Shown: positions 1-12,267, counted from the first letter of the stretch. The stretch: DNA of 64,000 nt from Pleodorina starrii (GCA_030267565.1 BRXU01000008.1:3354001-3418000), one strand, 5' to 3'. Notes: generated by a model from the sequence alone, not told the origin. Translations and numbers: made by a program.

Positions 1-206
1 GAGCCCGGGACGCAGACCCGCGCCCGCCCGCCCCCCCCCCCCACACACACAGCGGGCCGTCATCCCACCTCCAGTCCGCCTCTTGCGACTGTCATGCCCT
101 ACACCGCCCCGCCTCCCTTCCATCGTCCATCGCTGCGGCATGATCGTAATGACCCCCCTCCCTACCCGCCACGCCGCGCAACGCCCCGCCCCGCCACGCC
201 ACTCAG

Positions 207-3200
207 GCATTTCGGTTCAGGGGGTGGACCTGGCGCCCGTCAGGAACTTCGGTCAGCACTTTGCGTCCTACATCTTCTGCGTGCTGATGTGGCTGGGGAG
301 CTCGTTCGTGGTGAGGACCGGGGAACGAGGAATGGTGGGGAACAGGGCCGGTGGTGGGGCCACGCGGAGGAGCGGCGGCGGGCCGGGGACCAAATGCGGC
401 TGCAGCAACCAGCTTCAATTAGAATCGAGCACCCTCAAGGAATGAAGAACCCAAGAAGCCAGCAAGCGGGAGCTGCTGGGATGTGTGATGCGCTGATGCC
501 ATCCGGATATTTTGCTACGGTATCTTCTGCTATCTTCCAATGGGATTAAATTGAACTGTTGCGGTGCACTTTGACTCTCCCATCCATCACCCCTCCGCAA
601 TCAGGTTGTGAGCAGCTACCAGTTCAAGCTGCCGGCCGAGTCGGCGCTGCTGGACCCGCGAACCAAGAGGCAGGGGCAGAGCATCTCCCCGGCGGCCAAG
701 CCCAGCGACGGCAGCGGTGGTGGCGAATCAGCGGCGCCGGCGAGTAACGGAATCACGGTTCGGTGGAGCGAGCTGGCGTGGGAGTTGCTGATCAAAGCGC
801 TCATCGCGTCGCTCTTGATGTTTGTGCTGGTGGGTGGGGAAGAGGATGGGGGCGGAGGTTGGAAGGGAGCGGCTGGGGAGTGGCTGGGGAGGGGAAGATG
901 GCGCGAAGAAGATTGCGGTCTCAACGATGCCGTCTGGACGACTCTCCGGCGGATGCTCCGCGGCGGCGTATGGGTGGCTGATGAACGAGTCAGCGCTCGG
1001 CTGCGTGCCACTCGGCTTTGCTGACGGGGGATGGTATGGGCAGAGGGAGTGGTCGGGGCTGTTGTCACTGCGGTATGGCATGTGCGGTATGGCGTGCCAT
1101 GCCGTATGGGGCATCGTATGCATGTTTTGGCAGGCACCTTTTGTTGCTCTTTGGTCGACACTGCACCAAGGCCGAAGGCCAAAGGCGGCCATGGCGCAAA
1201 GTCGTTGGACTTCCACGGCTAGGCTATCTACCGGTAGGTGGCGGGTCGCTGCAACCAATGTCAATACGGCATTGCACTGGAAAGATAACCCTGCCATAGC
1301 CAAAGCCATTGCCATTGCGCTCTCCCGCTCTCCCGCTCTCCCGCTCTCCCGCTCTCCCGCTCTCCCGCTCTCCCGCTCTCCCGCTCTCCGCTCACCGCTC
1401 CTGCCTCGCACCGCACCGCAGATGGTGCTGCTGTGCGCGGTGCTTTGGGCTCTGGGGGGCGGCAACGAGCAGTGGTACTACAACCCCGGATACGCCATTG
1501 CCTTTGGATGGTGAGGGAGGGAGGGAGCAGGGCGGAGGCAGGGCAGCAGGGATATGAGGGAGGGAGGGAGGGAGGGAGGGGGTTTGGAGAAGAAGGGTTC
1601 GGGTGCGGCAAAATGGGTAGGGCACTTCGGGTCCAGGGTGGCGCCAAGGTGAGCTCCGACGCGCGCTGCACTTGTGAGCAGTTAACCTACCGTATTGTGT
1701 GTTTACGGCTGGGCGCATGACGAACAACGTAACCTCATCCCTTGCCCTTCGCCGTTGCTTCGATCTACACGCCAACGTCGTCCTCACCCTTCCAGTACCC
1801 TATTTATGTTTGCCTCCTTTTCACTGCGTCTGCCAGTTTAGTCTGCCAGCGGGCCCCTTTGGACTGTCTCTTATCCCCTCCCTCGCCCCCAGACACCAAC
1901 CCCTTTCTCCCCCTCTCCCCCTCTCCCCTTTGTCCCCCTCCCCCTCCCTCCCCCGCAGGTACATGTCCTGGTCCTTCATCTACATCAACGCGGTGCTGCT
2001 TCACGTCATCGGCATCGAGCGCTTCTCCTCCATGACCGCCCTGCTGCTCATCTTGCAGCTCACCTCCGCGTCCGGCATCTTGTCAGTGGAGCTCTCAAAC
2101 AGGTTCTTCTACATTGGCAAGGTGAGGGGAACGGGGGATGTCGCATGTGAAGGCTTTATTGTTCTAGGGTCTTAGGGTTTTGGAGCTCTCGGACAGGTTC
2201 TAATGCATCGGCATGATGAGGAACGGGGGATGACCTGGAGATGCGCTGCGCTGCGCTGCGGGAGTGGGGCTGTGGGCGCGGCGTCCCGGGGGGGGGGCAG
2301 GAGGGGTTGTGGGGGCGGGGGTTTGGGGGAGTGTAGAAGGGCAAGGGGATAACAAAGAGGAGTTGAGGTAGTGAGATAGTGAGGTAGAACAAGGAACGTG
2401 AGGCAATGCGACTGCTGTGCTACCGGTAGTAGCTAGGAGTGCCGCGTCCCCATGCCCCCTCATGTCCCGGCCCTCCCCTTGTCCTGATGTCCTGACCCCA
2501 AACTCGACACTGGTCCTCCGAAACCAAAAACCCGCCAGGGTCTGCCGTTCTTCTACGGCGTCCGCGGCTTCCGGACCATCTTCTTCGGCACCATGGAGGA
2601 CAAGATGTGGATCAACTGGCTGGTATTCACGGTGAGGCAAAATTGGGGGGTGATGGCGGAGGGTGAAGGGTTTGGAGCAGACTGGATGACCCGCGGGTCG
2701 GTCGACCGCGCATGTGTCGGTGGGTCCCTTCGCCCCGTTTTACTTTGTCCAAACTCCCTCCGGCCTGCCCTGCGTGCAGCATCAGCAGCATCATCAGCAG
2801 CAGCACCCATCCCGATTGATCTGGTCGTCTCGTTTACCCTATTGCTCTTCTTACAGACGCACACGCACGCACACACACAATGGCCAACGCCTTGCTCCGT
2901 CTTCTGGGCAATGCGCATCTCTGAGGCGGGCTCCTCCTTTCCCTCGTGCTCTTTTACACCCCCTACTTCACCCATGCTGCGTACGGTAGTCGGCTTGGCA
3001 CCTCACGTCGCTGTCGCCTTCATGGTCCCCCCCCGTTCACGGGCTCCGGCCTATACGTGGTCCCCCCCGAGCACCACCACCACACGCGCCTCACACGCAT
3101 GCGCCAATCCGCCTCTCACCTCATCCCCTCATTCCATGCTGGCCCATTTGCCACCTCCCCCACTTTTCCACTCGGCAACACCTGCATGCATCACCCCCTC

Positions 3201-3395
3201 AATACGCCACTTGTCATTGACGCACCTGCTTTCCACACCGTAACCCCTGCCTAACTCAACCCTCAGGCCTACAATGTGGTTTTCGCGCCACTGAGCCTGG
3301 CGCTTGTATCGCACCGCCTGTGGACGGCGCCCTCCCGCGCCCGCAAGGCTGGAGTGGGGGAGGTGGCGATGCCCATTGTGATCGGTTTTGCGTGA
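207..3395 (+). CDS. DUF3533/SNG1-like multi-pass membrane protein, 3' portion
   Basis: Reconstructed exons are 207-310, 605-829, 1422-1510, 1959-2121, 2539-2631 and 3267-3395, all bordered by GT and AG with matching phases and ending at TGA 3393-3395. They encode 266 residues. Several hydrophobic segments are visible, for example around FASYIFCVLMWLGSSFV, in the 1422-1510 exon, in SWSFIYINAVLLHVIGI, in MTALLLILQLTSASGIL and in WINWLVFTAYNVVF. The opening motif VDLAPVRNFGQHFASY and the order of helices resemble the C-terminal membrane half of the DUF3533/YhgE-Pip/SNG1 (nitrosoguanidine resistance) family; this family call is from memory of the pattern. No in-frame Met precedes the first exon, so the N-terminal part lies left of the window. 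The first exon could instead begin at 221. The substrate or transport role cannot be read from the sequence. Confidence 0.6.
1320..1390. repeat. 8-bp microsatellite (CTCTCCCG)n in intron 3
   Basis: About eight head-to-tail copies of the octamer CTCTCCCG lie just before the acceptor of the exon at 1422, forming its pyrimidine-rich tract. Confidence 0.9.
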
Positions 3396-4736
3396 AGGAG
3401 AACGGGGCCGGAAGGCGGGAGGAGGGAGGAGGGAGGGCGAGCGCGAAGCGGGGGGGGGGGAGGCGAGCGAAAAGGCGGGGAGGAGAGGGCATCGGACGTC
3501 CGGCCCGGCTGGTCGGGTCCGTGGCCCGTGGCGTTGTGTGTTGGGGCTCCGGGAGGTTGCGCAGGGGGAGGCGCGTGCATGTGGTACCCGTGCTAGAGGG
3601 GAAAGCGGGCGAGGAAGGAGTTGCCGGTCGATCTCTCGGACGGAAAGGTTTGATCAGTTGCCAAGGGTGCCTGTGGTGGGAGAGGATGGGAAGCCGGGCG
3701 GGAGAACAGAACGCTGCACACGTGCGAGAGGCTGGCGGGACTCATGCCCCGGACTGTTGCGTGCGGTGGCGTTCTGGACTCGTGGGCAAGTGGGGGAGCG
3801 GCAGCGGCAGCGGCGAGGGTGACGCGAGGCGCCTCGCTTGCGATATTGAGCGGCCTGGACAGGCGCCGCAAAGTTGCTTTGGAGGGGGTTCGAGAGAAAG
3901 GGCGAATCCAGAGTCTCGATACGGGTTAGAGCCGGAGCCGGTCTGGCGCTCAACTGGCCGCTCTGCAGCGGCGCAGCACGGCGCGGCAGGGGCACACGCG
4001 CGCCCGCGCGTGTTGTGTTTGGCCAGGCGCTGCCTGATCCTGCCGGCCTGACGCTGCTAGCAATCCTGTGAGGGGTGCGCCCGTCCCGATCCAGTGCCAG
4101 GCAGGACGGCCGCTGAGTCGTGCGCACATTCTGGACTCGGGCGGGGGGCCTGCTGCTGCTGCTGTGACTGGCTGTGGCTGTTGCCGCCGCACCTACTCTT
4201 TCGGTAGCATTTAGAGTTTTGCGGTTTTAATCGCGTGCATATCGGCGGCGAATCATGTCATCTAGGACGGTCGCCTCGTTAACACGTGTCATTAGGTCTG
4301 TGCCGGGTGTCGTGTCGTGCAGTTGAGTTTGTGCAGGGAGAAATACAATTGAGAGGATTGTGCAGGAATTTACAAGAGACGAAATTTATGCATCAACACG
4401 GGCCTCTTGGGGGAAGGCATCGCTGATGTTAGTTATTTGAGGTTTTACTTGCCGACAGGGCGGTGCAACAGTTTCGATTTTTGCGGGCCATGGCATCTGC
4501 CAAGTCCGGGACCAGGGCTTCCGCTCGCTTTTGCGGTCGCTATCGTGTGTCGTGCGCCATTCGTTTCGGGAGACTCCCAACTCGATATTCTGTGAGCGCC
4601 CCTTTGAGCGATCGTTTGAAGAGTCCGTCGAGAGGCGTGTAGCGTGCCGTGCGTGGCGGTTCCTGCGTGGCGCGGTGTCCGTACTAAAGACGAAGTAACC
4701 CTTTCGCGCACCCTGTCGCATCGCCGTCCTTTGTCG
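3396..4736. other. 3' flank and intergenic sequence, no gene seen
   Basis: This stretch follows the stop codon of the membrane protein gene and presumably includes its 3' UTR. G/C-rich frames are open but have no recognisable protein features. No TGTAA poly(A) signal was found by eye. Confidence 0.4.
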
Positions 4737-4828
4737 TGCGCCTACCTGTGCACTATCATCTACCTGTGCGCCTACCTGTGCCACTATCATCTACCGTACC
4801 TGTGCGCTTACCTGTGCCACTATCATCT
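4737..4828. repeat. imperfect short tandem repeat
   Basis: The phrase CTACCTGTGC(C)ACTATCAT is repeated about three times with intercalated CGCCTACCTG or CGCTTACCTG segments. Confidence 0.7.
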
Positions 4829-5088
4829 TTTGACTAAACGACAATATTTTTGCCCGGGTTTCAAGCACCTCTCGACACATTCCTGGTCGTGCATTCGGGG
4901 TGGCAGATTACTCACCAACCGGGTGGCTGAATGGTGCGGGTGGTGCGGTACCTGCGGCTGACACACATTGCTTTATGGCTGGGGGAAGAGCGCGGCGGTG
5001 ATAGGGTTGTTCGGGGGCTGCCGCAGAGCGCGCGTGAGAGTGTGCGGATGGGAATACGTGCGGTGATAGCGCGTGCGTGGCCTTTTTT

Positions 5089-5129
5089 GGGCGGGGCCCC
5101 AGCGCGAAGCGCCCAGGGGGGCCCCGCCC
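5089..5129. other. 12-bp perfect inverted repeat (hairpin)
   Basis: The left arm GGGCGGGGCCCC (5089-5100) and right arm GGGGCCCCGCCC (5118-5129) are perfect reverse complements separated by 17 nt. The hairpin sits at the left border of the satellite region. The right-arm sequence recurs near 11174-11185. Confidence 0.85.
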
Positions 5130-5800
5130 TGTAGCCGTAGCGCCTCTAGCGTAGCTAGAGAAGCGGAGGCCTTACCCCACTGGAATGGTGTCCGTCCGTC
5201 CGATGTAATGCCTTTTTTTGGGCTTTTCGCTTTTCGTTTCGGCATTTCTCATCGCATATTACATTCTGTATTGCAGGATATGCATCCGTACGCATGTTCA
5301 GCCATGTTTGAGTTTGTGATAGATTCCGCTAATCGCGGCCGAGGTCGCATCAACGTGTCCGCGCGTGGAAATCGTCGCAATCGCTGTCCAAAAAATTATA
5401 ATTGAATTGTGACATGGCGGCGCGATGTGAATCGCATTGCTATCGCGAAGTGGAATTGCTCGGCTCCGAAACCCCGACGCGTAAAGTGCGTAAATTGTTT
5501 TTGCGTCGCTGAATGTGCTGCTCGCATATAGATGTATCATACATATCATTCATGTGCGATATCATAGCGTTAGACTTGTCAAAGTTAGTCGCCTTGCGAT
5601 TTGCGAGGAAAATGCGATCGTGCACGCGCGCATAGCGGAGCGTAGCGGAGCGCTGCATAGCGTTGCGTAGCGGATCGTAACGAAGCAAACCGGAACGTAT
5701 CGCGAAGCATAGCGTCGCGTCGCGTCGGCGATTAAAGTCGTGCGCGCCTGCTGCGCTTTGCTGCGCTGTCGCTCGCTCGCTCGTTCGCTCGCTCGCTCAG
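5128..5800. repeat. dispersed ~0.7-kb module, copy 1
   Basis: This segment is closely similar to 7888-8630 and its right part to 8838-9095. It starts with a CTCTAGC-GTA-GCTAGAG palindrome, followed by less repetitive sequence including a T7 run and an A/T-richer centre, then grades into GCGTA-type repeats. Short frames in it are not conserved to their ends between copies, so I do not call a gene. Confidence 0.8.
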
Positions 5801-6784
5801 TTTCATCGCTTTAACGCTAATCGGCAATTAAAGTCGCACGCGCTCCGCTGCGCTCGGTTACAGCACAGCGTGCACGATCGCATTTTCGGAGTGTATGTAG
5901 CGGACCGTAGCGTTTCGTAGCGTAGCATAGTGAACCGTAGGGTTTCGTAACGGAACGTAGACTAGCACAGTGAATCGTAGCGTAGCGTAGCGTAGCGTAG
6001 CGTAGCATAGCGTAGCATAGTGAATCGTAGCGTAGCGTAGTGTCGGGTAGCGAAGTGTAGCGTAGCGTAGCGTAGTGTAGTGTAGTGTAGCGTGTTGCGT
6101 GATGCTCCTCACGTGCACCACATGGTGAAACATAGTGTTGCGTAGTGTTGAAATTGTGACTTGCGATTTGTGAAGGAAAATGCGATCGTGCACATGGCTT
6201 CTCAGGGCGTCGCGTAGCGTTGCAAAACGTTGCGTACCGTTGCATACCATTGTTTAGTGGAGCGTAACGAAGCATACTGCAGTGTAGCATAGCGTAACGC
6301 AGCATCGCGTCGTGTCGCGTCGCGTCGTGTCGCATCGCGTCGTGTCGCATACTCGCGTTGCGTAGCATCGCCGTAAAGGGATACTTTTAAAATTTTGCGT
6401 TTCGTAGCGGAGCGTAGACTAGCTTAGTGAATCGTAACGTAGCATAACGTAGTGTAGCGTAGCGTAGCATAGCATAGCGTAGCGTAGCATAGTGTAGCGT
6501 AGAGTAGCGTGCTGTAGCGTCGTGTCGTGTCGTGTCCGCTACGTTCTGCTACACTTCGTTACGCTGTCGCTCGCTCGCTCGCTCGGTTTCATCGCTTTAA
6601 CGCAAGTCGGCGATTAAAGCCGCGCACGCTCCGCTGCGCTTGGCTCAAAGTTAGTCGTCGCTCGTCGCGGCTCGTTGCGGTTCGCATCGTCGCCGCTCGT
6701 TAGTCGTTGCCGCTCGCCGGCGCTCACCGCCGCGTAGCGTAGCGTAGCGTAGCGTAGCGTAGCGTAGCGTAGCGTAGCATCGCG

Positions 6785-7680
6785 TCGCATCGTGTAGTGC
6801 AGCGCAACATGCACGATTGCATTGCAATGCTACACAACGCAACACGACGTCGCGTCGTCGCGTCATGTAGCCTAGCGTAGCGTAGCGTAGCATAGCGTTG
6901 CGTAGCGGATCGTAATGGAGCGTAGCGGAGCATAGTGTGGAGCATCGCGGAGCGTAGCATAGCGTCACATCGCGTCATGTAACGTACTGTAGCATCGCGT
7001 GCGTCGCGTCGCATCGTGTTGTGTCACGTCGCGTCGCGTCATGTTGCGTCACGTTGCGTCGTGTCGTGTTACGTCGCGTCGTGTCACGTCACGATGCGTC
7101 GCGTTGCGTCACGTCGCGTCGTGTAGCGTCGCGTCGCATCGTGTAGTGCAGCGCAGCATGCACGATCGCATTGCAATGCTACACAATGCAACACGACGTC
7201 GCGTCGTCGCGTCATGTAGCCTAGCGTAGCGTAGCGTAGCATAGCGTTGCGTAGCGGATCGTAATGGAGCGTAGCGGAGCATAGTGTGGAGCATCGCGGA
7301 GCGTAGCATAGCGTCACGTTGCGTCATGTAACGTACTGTAGCATCGCGTGCGTCGCGTCGCATCGTGTTGTGTCACGTCGCGTCGCGTCATGTTGCGTCA
7401 CGTTGCGTCGTGTCGTGTTACGTCGCGCCGTGTCACGTCACGATGCGTCGCGTTGCGTCACGTCGCGTCGTGTAGCGTCGCGTCGCATCGTGTAGTGCAG
7501 CGCAGCATGCACGATCGCATTGCAATGCTACACAATGCAACACGACGTCGCGTCGTCGCGTCATGTAGCCTAGCGTAGCGTAGCGTAGCATAGCGTTGCG
7601 TAGCGGATCGTAATGGAGCGTAGCGGAGCATAGTGTGGAGCATCGCGGAGCGTAGCATAGCGTCACGTTGCGTCACGTAA
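6785..7680. repeat. 349-bp tandem repeat, about 2.5 units
   Basis: The anchor phrase AACGTACTGT falls at 6981 and again at 7330, giving a 349-bp period, and surrounding sequence matches nearly base for base. A further partial unit runs to about 7680, and diverged copies occur at about 9360-9560 and 9710-9920. The unit is itself made of GCGTA/GCGTC pentamers. Confidence 0.85.
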
Positions 7681-7825
7681 GATGGTGTAGCGTCGAATCG
7701 TGTCGTGTCGCATCGCGTCATGTAGCCTAGCATAGCGTAGTGCAGCATAGCGTTGCGTAGCGAATCGTAATGGAGCATAGCGTAGCGTAGCGTAGCGTCG
7801 CGTGGCGTCGCGTCCGCATCCGCAT

Positions 7826-7872
7826 CCGCAAGGGGCGCTACGGCAGCCCGCGGCCCAAAGGGCGCGCGCTTG
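7826..7872. repeat. short G/C-rich duplicate, copy 1
   Basis: A ~46-bp phrase beginning GCAAGGGGCGCTACGG and containing CCCAAAGGGCGCGCGC is repeated at 10052-10098. The two copies bracket the right half of the satellite tract, each at a transition to less repetitive sequence. Confidence 0.8.
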
Positions 7873-7887
7873 TAGGATTGCCCATGT

Positions 7888-8630
7888 CGCCGTAGCGCCT
7901 CTAGCGTAGCTAGAGAAGCGGAGGCCTTACTCCGACTGAAATGTAGTCCGTCCGATGTAATGCCTTTTTTTGGGCTTTTCGCTTTTCGTTTCGGCATTTC
8001 TCATCGCATATTACATTCTGTATTTCGGGATATGCATCCGTACGCATGTTCAGCCATGTTTGAGTTTGTGTTAGTTTCCGCTGATCGCGGCCGAAGTCAC
8101 ATGAGCGCCTCCGCGCCGGGAAATCATCGCAATCGCTATCCAACGTTTCATAATGGAATTGTGACATGGCGGCGCGATGTGAATCGTATTGCTATCGTGA
8201 AGTATAATTGCTCGGCTCCGAAACCCCGACGCGTAAAGTGCGTAAATTTTTTTTGCGTCGCGGGATGTGCTGCTCGCATATAGATATATCATAGAAATCA
8301 TTTATGTGCGATATCATAGCGTTACGCTTGTCAAAGTTAGTCGCCTTGCGATTTGCGAGGAAAATGCGATCGTGCACTCGCGCTACTTAGGATGCTGCAT
8401 AGCATAGCGTAGCGTAGCGTAGCGTAGCGTAGCGTAGCGTAGCGTAGCGTAGCTTTGCGTAGCGGATCGTAACGAAGCATAGCGGAGCGTATCGCGGAGC
8501 ATAGCGTCGCGTCGTGTAGTCGGCGAATAAAGTCGTGCGCGCCTGCGCAGCGCTCCGCTGCGTTCTGCTGCGCTTCGTTACGCTGTCGCTCGCTCGCTCG
8601 CTCGCTCGGTTTCATCGCTTTAACGCAAGT
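7888..8630. repeat. dispersed ~0.7-kb module, copy 2
   Basis: Same orientation and near-identical order of landmarks as 5128-5800: the CTCTAGC palindrome, T7 run, A/T-richer centre, then pentamer repeats. Scattered substitutions distinguish the copies. Confidence 0.8.
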
Positions 8631-8837
8631 CGGCGATTAAAGCCGCGCACGCTCCGCTGCGCTCGGCTCAAAGTTAGTCGCCGCTCGTCGCGGCTCGTCG
8701 CGGGTCGCGTCGTCGCCGCTCGTTATTCGTTGCAGCTCGCCGCCGCTCACCGCCGCGTGGCGTAGCGTAGCGTAACGTAGCGTAGCGTAGCGTCGCGTCG
8801 CGTACCATAGTGTAGTGCAGCGCGCACGATCGTAAAT

Positions 8838-9095
8838 CGGCTCCGAAACCCCGACGCGTAAAGTGCGTAAATTGTTTTTGCGTCGCGGGATGTGCTGCTC
8901 ACATATAGATATATCATAGAAATCATTTATGTGCGATATCATAGCGTTAGGCTTGTCAAAGTTAGTTGCCTTGCGATTTGCGAGGAAAATGCGATCGTGC
9001 ACTCGCGCTACTTAGGATGCTGCATAGCGTTGCATAGCGTTGCGTAGCGGAGCGTAACGAAGCATAGCGGAGCGTATCGCGGAGCATAAAGTCGT
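8838..9095. repeat. dispersed module, truncated copy 3
   Basis: Only the right part of the module is present, beginning at CGGCTCCGAAACCCCGACGC and continuing to the pentamer-rich end. It is closer to copy 2 than to copy 1. Confidence 0.75.
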
Positions 9096-10098
9096 GCGCG
9101 CCTGTCGCCTCGTCGCGGCTCGTCGTGGCTCGCGTCGTCGCCGCTCGTTATTCGTTGCCGCTTGCCGCCGCTCACCGCCGCGTAGCGTAGCGTAGCGTAG
9201 CGTAGCGTAGCGTAGCGTAGCGTAGCGTAGTGCAGCGTGAACGATCGTAAATCGCACGTCACATTTCAACGTGCACGATTGAAGTCGCGCACACGCCTTC
9301 CCGCGGAGCATAGTGTAGTGGAGCATCGTGTCGCGTCGCGTCGCATCGCATCGCGTCGCGTCCCGTAGTGCAGCGCAGCATGCACGATCGCATTGCAATG
9401 CTACGCAACGCAACACGACGTCGCGTCGTCGCGTCATGTAGCCTAGCATAGCGTAGCGTAGCATAGCATTGCGTAGCGGATCGTAATGGAGCATAGCGGA
9501 GCATAGTGTGGAGCATCACGGAGCGTAGCATAGCGTCGCATCGCGTCATGTAACGTAGTGTAGCCGTCGCGTTGCGTCGCGTCGCGTCGTGTCATGCGTG
9601 TCGCGTCGCGTCATGTTGCGTCGCGTCGTGTCGTGTCGTGTTACGTCGCGTCGTGTCACGTCACGTCGCGTCGTGTCGCGTCACGTCGCGTCGCGCAGCG
9701 TCGCGTCGCATCGTGTAGTGCAGCGCAGCATGCACGATCACATTGCAATGCTACACAACGCAACTAACACGACGTCGCGTCGTCGCGTCATGTAGCCTAG
9801 CGTAGCATAGTGTAGCATAGTGTAGCATAGCGTTGCGTAGCGGATCGTAATGGAGCGTAGCGGAGTGTAGCATGGAGCATCGCGGAGCGTAGCATAGCAT
9901 CACGTCGCGTCACGTAACACGGTGTAGCGTCGCGTCGCGTTGCGTCGCATCGCGTCATGTAGTCTAGCATAGCGTAGTGTAGCATAGCGTTGCGTAGCGA
10001 ATCGTAATGGAGCATAGCGTCGCATCGCATCGCGTCGCGTCGCATCCGCATCCGCAAGGGGCGCTACGGCAGCCCGCGGCCCAAAGGGCGCGCGCTTG

Positions 10099-12254
10099 TC
10101 CGTGCGTGCATGCGTGTATGTGAAGTAATAGGGGAAGTCAAGAATCTCGGCCATCGGAAAGGCTGCATAAGTAAAAGATTACATTCTTTATTGCACGGTA
10201 AATTTATTATTGGAACCCAACCTCGTTTAGGAACCCAACCAGTTTGGCAGTCTCCATGGACCGAGGCCGAGGTCAAACCAACACCTCTCGGCCTATAATT
10301 AATTCCAGAAGATTCATCGTTCCTCAAAGTGGAATTCTGACATGACGGCGTGAAATGAATCTTCGTTTCGGCAACAAACTATGTTTGCATTGCGAACATT
10401 CTTCCCGCGACCACACCACAGCAGCTCTGCTTGCCGGTCCGATCGTCTTGACGCATATTACTATTACAAAGGTTGCAAGGAGCAAACCATGAGGTGCCAA
10501 CTGCTGGTTGTTGGACGCCAAGCCGCCAATGCACGCACGATGCAGCGGTCTTCTGCGGGCCGCCCAACAAGTCCAGTCGGCAACCTAGGGGATGGACTTC
10601 TACGTTCCCTGTCCTAATGTTAAAGCACTCAAGCCTCCTCTACGGTGAATACCTCAGTAGCGAAGCCTGTGCACTCTCGTCGGCAACTGCACGTCGTCGC
10701 AACCCTCGCAAACAGTTCCGCTGTCCTTCTATTGGCAAGTCAGCCTGCGTCATGTGTAAATGATACACTCCATACACTCCATGTCTACTGTCATGTAACT
10801 TCAGCCAATGCGCTGGCCGGAAGAGTTGCACAGTGCCGAGACGGCGCGCGATGCTAAACATGGGTCGGATTGCTGAAGCCGCAGGCATTTCAGCTATAAA
10901 GCTCTGGCTGCCTATCAGCAGGAATGTCGACACTCTCACAGTTGGCGCCCTCGCCGCTCGCTTTGGAAATGCCGTATTTCGGTCGATGCGCACATGCGCT
11001 CATGCACCCGACGGGATGACGCGCTTCGCGCGGCGCCGACAGGCCTTGCTAACGACTCGGCTAGCAGGCATTTCGGGAAACAGCTCTGGCTGTCTATCAG
11101 CAGGAATGTCGACACTCTCACACTTCACGCCCTCGCTGCCCTAGCACTCAACTTAACCCGTACGGATTTAGTGGGGCCCCGCCCTTTTTCCGGCTTCAAG
11201 GAAGCCGACACCAACCCCTTGTTGTCCCGCCGGTGCGCGTGTCTCGCGCATCCGGGCCCCGGCAGTTCGAGTGGCGTTTTACGGTACTTCACACCGGCGC
11301 CACCGGCGGTTCGCGGGTCCCCGAGACTTTTGAGCGTCGTGGCGGGGGCTGGACTGCGGCGTTTCAGTGCAAATAGTTGATTGATAGGTGTTGGGTGCGC
11401 ATGGCGGCCCACTAGGCAATTTTGAACCAGGTCGGCGGTTCGCTGCTCCCCTGGGTCCCGGGCTCCCCGGGCCGGCATTACCCGGGGTCCCGGGGTCCCC
11501 GGGCCGGCATTACCCGGGAAGAGTCTGGGTCTGCGTGATGTACATTTAGGAACAAGCTCTGCACTTCGGCAGAGCTGACGGCCATGTGCGGTATGTGCTG
11601 GCGTTCGATACCGTACTCCGGGTGCTGCAACGTAAGACGATACGGTAGACGGATCACTCATGGAGTGTTCTGCTAGCTAGGGCAATGTGGAGGCGCATGA
11701 AGGATGGGGACAGGAGCTAGCGCAGCCGGCGCAGCTGAAGGTAGTCGGCGAGAAATGGCGGCCCGAGCGCCCGACTGAGCAGATCACCGGGGGCAGCTGG
11801 CGCCACCTCAGTTACCGGTAACGCACTCGACGGGGGCGCCGGGGAGCTTCACGTAATGCGGATATGCGGAAGCTGCTACCTGCATTTAACTGCAGATTCG
11901 CTCAATGCAGACCCCAGAAATCCGAAAACAGCAAGGGCCAGAGAGGCCGGTGCAAGGATGCACGCAAGCTTGCAACCGCGCGTCATCGGCGCAACCGTAT
12001 GTCCCTTGCTGCGGGTCGTTGCTAGGGTTGCAGGCCGCAGCGGATTTGTGGGTTTGATTGAGATGCAACTTGCGGGGCAGTCCAACCCTCTCACAGTTGT
12101 AAATAGACGTCATAACAGTTTCCAGGGCACCCTGTCCCCCGTGCCTGGCGGAGTAACTTCGGGCAGGTGAACAGTCGGGAGGTTTCGGAGCCATTACAAT
12201 CCGTTAGGGCTCCTGCAAACTACATAAGACGCAAAATTACATGTGCTGAAACTT
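10099..12254. other. intergenic region with small duplications
   Basis: No convincing gene is seen. A ~55-bp phrase containing TATCAGCAGGAATGTCGACA occurs twice (about 10900-10955 and 11080-11136, spacing ~181 bp). A palindromic ~33-bp unit rich in CCCGGG occurs twice in tandem at about 11453-11519. Confidence 0.6.
11453..11519. repeat. two tandem palindromic GGTCCCGGG units
   Basis: Two adjacent copies of a ~33-bp unit containing CCCCGGGCCGGCATTACCC; each is internally self-complementary around CCGGGCCGG. Confidence 0.75.
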
Positions 12255-12267
12255 GTAATATATATAG
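12255..12267 (+). promoter_or_regulatory. TATA-like element upstream of ankyrin/WW gene
   Basis: The sequence GTAATATATATAG lies about 60 bp upstream of the predicted ATG at 12326, at a workable distance for a TATA box with a short 5' leader. Position and composition are the only evidence. Confidence 0.45.

Larger units (their letters stand above)
5640..10050. repeat. GCGTA-type pentamer satellite tract
   Basis: Long runs of the pentamer GCGTA and close variants (GCATA, GCGTC, GTGTA, ACGTC) fill this region, with pure arrays near 6724-6775, 8401-8450 and 9179-9235. Interspersed are a ~180-bp block shared by 6545-6730 and 8570-8760, and a phrase containing GCACGATCGCATTGCAATGC that recurs near 7160, 7509 and 9382. 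Open frames in the tract are monotonous Arg/Tyr/Thr/Leu strings caused by the repeat and are not genes. Confidence 0.9.

Noticed and set aside
4000..4200. CGCGCG-rich stretch as Z-DNA or a promoter
   Set aside because: Short and with no gene start to the right.
5817..10057. Many open frames of 60-180 codons in the satellite
   Set aside because: They consist of pentamer-derived Arg/Tyr/Thr/Leu strings with no domain and no splice support.
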